Shown here one piece after another: positions 6,793 to 10,039 of a stretch of 10,039 nucleotides of DNA. The stretch covers positions 1 to 10,039 of the forward strand of contig WQTB01000014.1 of assembly GCA_009786495.1 (NCBI GenBank), in the 5' to 3' direction. The DNA comes from Treponema sp. (GTDB taxonomy: Bacteria > Spirochaetota > Spirochaetia > Treponematales > Breznakiellaceae). The stretch's first letter is position 1; the number at the start of each line of letters is the position of its first letter. Position numbers and translations under genes: made by a program. The notes under the pieces were generated by a model. It saw nothing but the letters and a program-made list of their open reading frames with translations. It was not told the DNA's origin and did not search any database.

Positions 6793-8454
6793 ATGAAATT
6801 TACGGAATTTAATTTACATCCCGATTTACAGAAAGGAATTGATGATGCAGGATACACAGGCTGTATGCCTGTTCAGGAACAGGTTCTGTCCCATGCGTTC
6901 GCTTCGCAGGATTATCATGCTTCGCAAGATTTATATGTTCAGTCTCAAACCGGAACAGGAAAAACCGCCGCTTTTTTAATAGTAATTTACCAGAGAATGC
7001 TTACGGAAGAAGCCCTTTATAAACGCAAGGCGCTTATTATGGCTCCGACAAGGGAGCTTGCCGTTCAAATAGAAGAAGAAGCTAAAATGCTCGGCAAATA
7101 TCTTCCGTTTAAAACAGGATGTTTTTACGGCGGCGTCGGTTACGCGCAGCAGGAAAAAATGCTGAAAGATAACACGCAAATCATGGTTGGAACTCCCGGG
7201 CGCGTTCTTGACCTTAATAAAACAGGACGCATGAACCTGATGGAAATATCATTTCTTGTTCTTGATGAAGCCGACAGAATGTTCGACATGGGGTTTTATC
7301 CCGACCTGCGAAAGCTTATCAAAGTAGTGCCTTCTGTAGACCGAAGACAGACCATGCTTTTCAGCGCGACTTTAAACGCGTGGGTGAAAAATCTCGCGTG
7401 GGAATATACAAAAACGCCGTTTGAAATCGATATAAAACCAGAAATCGTAACTGTCGAAGAAATCACGCAGATTCTTTATCATGTTCCGTCTAACGAAAAA
7501 ATGCCGCTTTTACTCGGCATATTAAAAAACGAAAATCCGCAAAGCGCGATAATTTTTTGTAATACCAAAAAACACACGGAAATTACCGCCAAGCGCCTTG
7601 AAAAAAACGGCTTCTCCTGCGAATTTATTATAGGCGATCTGCCGCAGGTAAAAAGGCTTAAAATAATAAACGACGTAAAAGCCGGAAAAACAAAATTGTT
7701 AGTTGCAACAGATGTAGCCGCGCGCGGCCTTGATATTGACAGCCTTTCCATGGTGATTAATTACGATGTCCCAAGCGAAGCTGAAAATTATGTTCACAGA
7801 ATAGGAAGGACAGCGCGCGCGGGAAAAACAGGAAAGGCCGTGACGCTCGCGAGCGAACAGGATGTGTATGAGCTTCCCGCGATTGAACGCTACATCGGTA
7901 AGAAAATTCCTTCAGATATCGCGTTACGCGAATATTATGACGAAGACAGAAGCGCAGGATTTTATATCCAGACTGAATTTTATGAAGAGCATAATATTCC
8001 CAAAAAACCATCCCGCAGGGACGCGGAAACGCAGAGAACACACAAGGGAAATGCAGACAAGAGAATTACGCAAAAACGCCAGACGCACGGTTCGCGGGAT
8101 ACAGAAAAAAAAGAAAACAAAAATAAGCAATCCCCGCTTTCTTCTATGCGATCCCAGCGTCCTTTAAACCATAAGCCTGACAGCTCCGCAAAAGGCCCTT
8201 CGCGGTCAGACGCGCAGCAGCAGGATTTATCGCGGCTTTCCATGGAAGAGCGGATGGCGTTATACAAGAAAAAATACGCCGGAACTTCGGCGAAACATCA
8301 TCATGCCGGTAAACAAAAGCCGCACAAACATCATATTGAACATGAACACGAAAAGTTAATAAAAAATGAATCAATCACGGAAGCGGACATAACGGAGAAA
8401 GCGCCCGAAAAAAAGGGATTAATAACAAAAATATTGGGACTATTCAAAAAATAA
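6793..8454 (+). CDS. DEAD-box ATP-dependent RNA helicase with a long basic, His-rich tail
   Basis: An RNA helicase of the RhlE/CshA/DeaD group that remodels structured RNA in ribosome assembly, cold adaptation or mRNA decay. All motifs are present in order: Q motif (F3 to Q28), I SQTGTGKT (51-58), Ia PTRELA (85-90), GG (113-114), Ib TPGR (134-137), II DEAD (158-161), III SAT (191-193), IV IIFCN (253-257), V ATDVAARGLD (305-314) and VI HRIGRTARAG (335-344). The core ends near residue 390. The remaining ~160 residues are hydrophilic and basic and include RRDAETQR (408-415, encoded by three DNA octamers), eight histidines in residues 502-519, and a final amphipathic segment GLITKILGLFKK (542-553). 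I chose ATG 6793 (MKFTEFNLHPDL) because the Q motif begins directly after it; an in-frame TTG at 6778 would add five residues. Neither start has a visible Shine-Dalgarno. Confidence 0.93.
   Translation: MKFTEFNLHPDLQKGIDDAGYTGCMPVQEQVLSHAFASQDYHASQDLYVQSQTGTGKTAAFLIVIYQRMLTEEALYKRKALIMAPTRELAVQIEEEAKMLGKYLPFKTGCFYGGVGYAQQEKMLKDNTQIMVGTPGRVLDLNKTGRMNLMEISFLVLDEADRMFDMGFYPDLRKLIKVVPSVDRRQTMLFSATLNAWVKNLAWEYTKTPFEIDIKPEIVTVEEITQILYHVPSNEKMPLLLGILKNENPQSAIIFCNTKKHTEITAKRLEKNGFSCEFIIGDLPQVKRLKIINDVKAGKTKLLVATDVAARGLDIDSLSMVINYDVPSEAENYVHRIGRTARAGKTGKAVTLASEQDVYELPAIERYIGKKIPSDIALREYYDEDRSAGFYIQTEFYEEHNIPKKPSRRDAETQRTHKGNADKRITQKRQTHGSRDTEKKENKNKQSPLSSMRSQRPLNHKPDSSAKGPSRSDAQQQDLSRLSMEERMALYKKKYAGTSAKHHHAGKQKPHKHHIEHEHEKLIKNESITEADITEKAPEKKGLITKILGLFKK
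8014..8037 (+). repeat. Three tandem octamers inside the helicase gene
   Basis: CGCAGGGA, CGCGGAAA and CGCAGAGA follow one another without gaps, a period-8 repeat of consensus CGCRGRRA. Twenty-four bases make exactly eight codons (RRDAETQR), so the reading frame is kept although the period is not a multiple of three. From memory, similar CGCAGAGA-type repeats are common between genes in many bacteria. Confidence 0.7.
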
Positions 8455-8474
8455 TTTTTAAATCTAAAAATAAA

Positions 8475-8501
8475 ATGAAAAACAAAATGAGGTTAATTTA
8501 A
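8475..8501 (+). other. Possible eight-codon leader ORF upstream of the ABC-F gene
   Basis: ATG at 8475 opens a frame reading MKNKMRLI and stops with TAA at 8499-8501, three bases before the ABC-F ATG. GAGG at 8489-8492 lies inside it and is 12 bases from the ABC-F start. Such a short frame in A/T-rich DNA can easily arise by chance, so I treat it as a possibility only. Confidence 0.2.
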
Positions 8502-8504
8502 TAA

Positions 8505-10039
8505 ATGGTTACAGTAACAGATGTAAGTTTAATATTCGGCGAAAGAACGCTTTTTAAAGACGTCAATTTGAAATTCACTCCGGGAAACTGTTACGGGATA
8601 ATCGGCGCCAACGGTGCGGGTAAATCCACTTTTTTAAAAATTCTTTCAGGCGAGATTGAACATGACAAGGGAGAAATTTCAATTTCCAAAAATGAGCGCA
8701 TAGCCGTTTTAAAACAGGATCACTTCGCGTATGAAAGCTTCCCCGCGCTGGAAACCGTTATTATGGGTTATCCGAAACTTTACGCCGTGCAAAAGGAACG
8801 CGAAGCTGTTTACGCCAAAGAAAATTTTACGGAAGAAGACGGACTTCGCGCGAGCGAGCTTGAGGCGGACTTTGCAGACCTTGGCGGATGGGAAGCCGAA
8901 GCTCAGGCGGGGCAGCTCCTTTCAGGACTTGGCCTTGATGAAGAAGATCACAGCAGGCTTATGGCGGAGCTTGACGAATCAAAAAAAGTGCGCGTGCTTC
9001 TTGCGCAGGCTTTGTTCGGCAACCCGGACATTCTGCTTCTGGACGAGCCCACAAACGGTCTTGATCTTGAATCAATTTCCTGGCTTGAAGAATTTTTAAT
9101 CGATTTTCCGAACACGGTTATTGTAGTTTCGCACGACAGGCATTTTTTAAACGCCGTCTGCACAAATGTATGCGATATCGATTTTGGAAAGATCACGCCG
9201 TTTTCGGGCAATTATGATTTCTGGTATCAGATGAGCCAGATTCTGCAGCGTCAGGCGCGCGATCAGGCAAAAAAAACCGAGGAAAAAGCGAAGGAACTAA
9301 GGGAATTTATCCAGAGGTTTGCGTCTAACGCAAGCAAGAGCCGACAGGCGACAAGCAGGAAAAAAGTTCTTGAGAAGCTCGACCTTGACAATGTGCCTGT
9401 TACAAGCAGAAAATTTCCGTATGCCGCTTTTAAGCCTGAAAGGGAAATCGGCAACAATGTGTTAAGCGCAGAGGATTTAAGTTATTCATTTGAAGGAAAG
9501 CTTTTGCTTAACAATTTTTCGCTTACGGTAAACAAGGGAGATAAAATCGCCTTTATCGGCCTTGAACATTCTTCCAAGTCAGCGTTATTCGACATTATTG
9601 CGGGGGTTAAAAAAGCCGAAGGCCGGTATACATGGGGGCAGACAACGTCGTTTTCATATTTTCCAAAGGAGAACTCAGGGTTTTTCAGTTCTGATTTGTC
9701 AATTACAGACTGGCTCCGCCAGTATTCTCCAGATCAGGATGAAACATTCGTGCGCAGCTTCCTGGGGCGAATGTTGTTTTCAGGCGAAGAAGCGCTGAAA
9801 CCGGTGCGCGTGCTTTCAGGCGGAGAAAAAGTGCGCTGCATGCTTTCAAAGATGATGCTCTCTGGCGCAAACGTTTTAATTCTGGACGAACCTACAAATC
9901 ATTTAGACCTTGAAGCGATTACCGCCCTTAACGACGGGCTTTCCGCATTTTCAGGCGTAATTCTTTTTAACTCGCATGATCATGAATTTATAAATTCAAT
10001 CGCAAACCGCATTATAGAAATTCTTCCGCAGACAGAAAA
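8505..10039 (+). CDS. ABC-F family ATPase, YkpA/YbiT type (3' end outside window)
   Basis: A soluble protein with two ATP-binding cassettes and no membrane segments; ABC-F proteins act on the ribosome's tRNA exit region. The frame runs from ATG 8505 to the right edge (511 codons), with perhaps 25-35 residues missing. Cassette 1 has Walker A GANGAGKST (34-42), Q-loop Q71, a non-canonical signature LDESKK (156-161), Walker B LLLDEP (D180, E181) and switch H210. The charged inter-domain linker (about 240-300, including SNASKSRQATSRKK) is typical of the family. Cassette 2 has an altered Walker A, GLEHSSKS (352-359), lysine K388 at the Q-loop position, an intact signature LSGGEK (438-443), Walker B D461/E462 in LDEPTNHLD, and H491. 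The degenerate first signature is normal for YbiT relatives; the altered second Walker A is not. The start follows the helicase by 50 bases. Confidence 0.93.
   Translation, partial: MVTVTDVSLIFGERTLFKDVNLKFTPGNCYGIIGANGAGKSTFLKILSGEIEHDKGEISISKNERIAVLKQDHFAYESFPALETVIMGYPKLYAVQKEREAVYAKENFTEEDGLRASELEADFADLGGWEAEAQAGQLLSGLGLDEEDHSRLMAELDESKKVRVLLAQALFGNPDILLLDEPTNGLDLESISWLEEFLIDFPNTVIVVSHDRHFLNAVCTNVCDIDFGKITPFSGNYDFWYQMSQILQRQARDQAKKTEEKAKELREFIQRFASNASKSRQATSRKKVLEKLDLDNVPVTSRKFPYAAFKPEREIGNNVLSAEDLSYSFEGKLLLNNFSLTVNKGDKIAFIGLEHSSKSALFDIIAGVKKAEGRYTWGQTTSFSYFPKENSGFFSSDLSITDWLRQYSPDQDETFVRSFLGRMLFSGEEALKPVRVLSGGEKVRCMLSKMMLSGANVLILDEPTNHLDLEAITALNDGLSAFSGVILFNSHDHEFINSIANRIIEILPQTE

Noticed and set aside
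7757..8267. Several overlapping frames on both strands in the helicase tail
   Set aside because: The tail is low-complexity, so open frames arise in all phases. The helicase frame runs through without interruption.
8731..9099. 122-codon plus-strand frame inside the ABC-F gene
   Set aside because: It overlaps the conserved first cassette of the ABC-F protein in another frame; the ABC-F frame carries all the motifs.

Overview
The window looks like a housekeeping segment of a spirochaete chromosome, most likely Treponema or a close relative. This rests on protein resemblance judged from memory, not on a search. The PilZ protein, the enolase, the YkpA/YbiT-type ABC-F protein and the mannose-1-phosphate guanylyltransferase tail all read like treponemal proteins. 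Base composition is mid-range and even throughout. There are no insertion sequences, integrases, tRNA or rRNA genes, CRISPR arrays or other signs of recent gene acquisition.

Layout. (1) 1-558, plus: the C-terminal part of a mannose-1-phosphate guanylyltransferase, cut by the left edge. (2) 624-1466, plus: a PilZ-domain, predicted c-di-GMP-binding protein. It is preceded by a near-consensus promoter whose predicted transcription start falls on the start codon. (3) 1449-3938, minus: Lon protease, overlapping the pilZ gene tail to tail by 18 bases. (4) 3999-4058: a compact block of 14-base and 7-base repeats with a nested inverted repeat, between eno and lon. (5) 4069-5367, minus: enolase, with the only strong Shine-Dalgarno sequence in the window. 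(6) 5491-6735, plus: an exported helical-repeat protein, divergent from eno. (7) 6793-8454, plus: a DEAD-box RNA helicase with a long basic, low-complexity, His-rich tail. (8) 8505-10039, plus: an ABC-F ATPase cut by the right edge. No gene-free stretch reaches 300 bases; the longest gaps are about 130 and 123 bases.

How the genes relate. Enolase and Lon point the same way, 130 bases apart, and may share a transcript. The exported protein, helicase and ABC-F gene also share a direction with gaps of only 57 and 50 bases, so they may form one transcription unit. The last two both act on RNA or ribosomes. The PilZ protein and the sugar-nucleotide enzyme fit cell-surface and motility biology but are not obviously functionally linked.

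I do not see a clearly novel system. The points most worth a second look are: possible leaderless starts for the pilZ gene and the exported-protein gene; an ABC-F protein whose defects fall in one of its two composite ATP sites; a period-8 DNA repeat translated as part of the helicase tail; and the heptamer-based palindrome between eno and lon.
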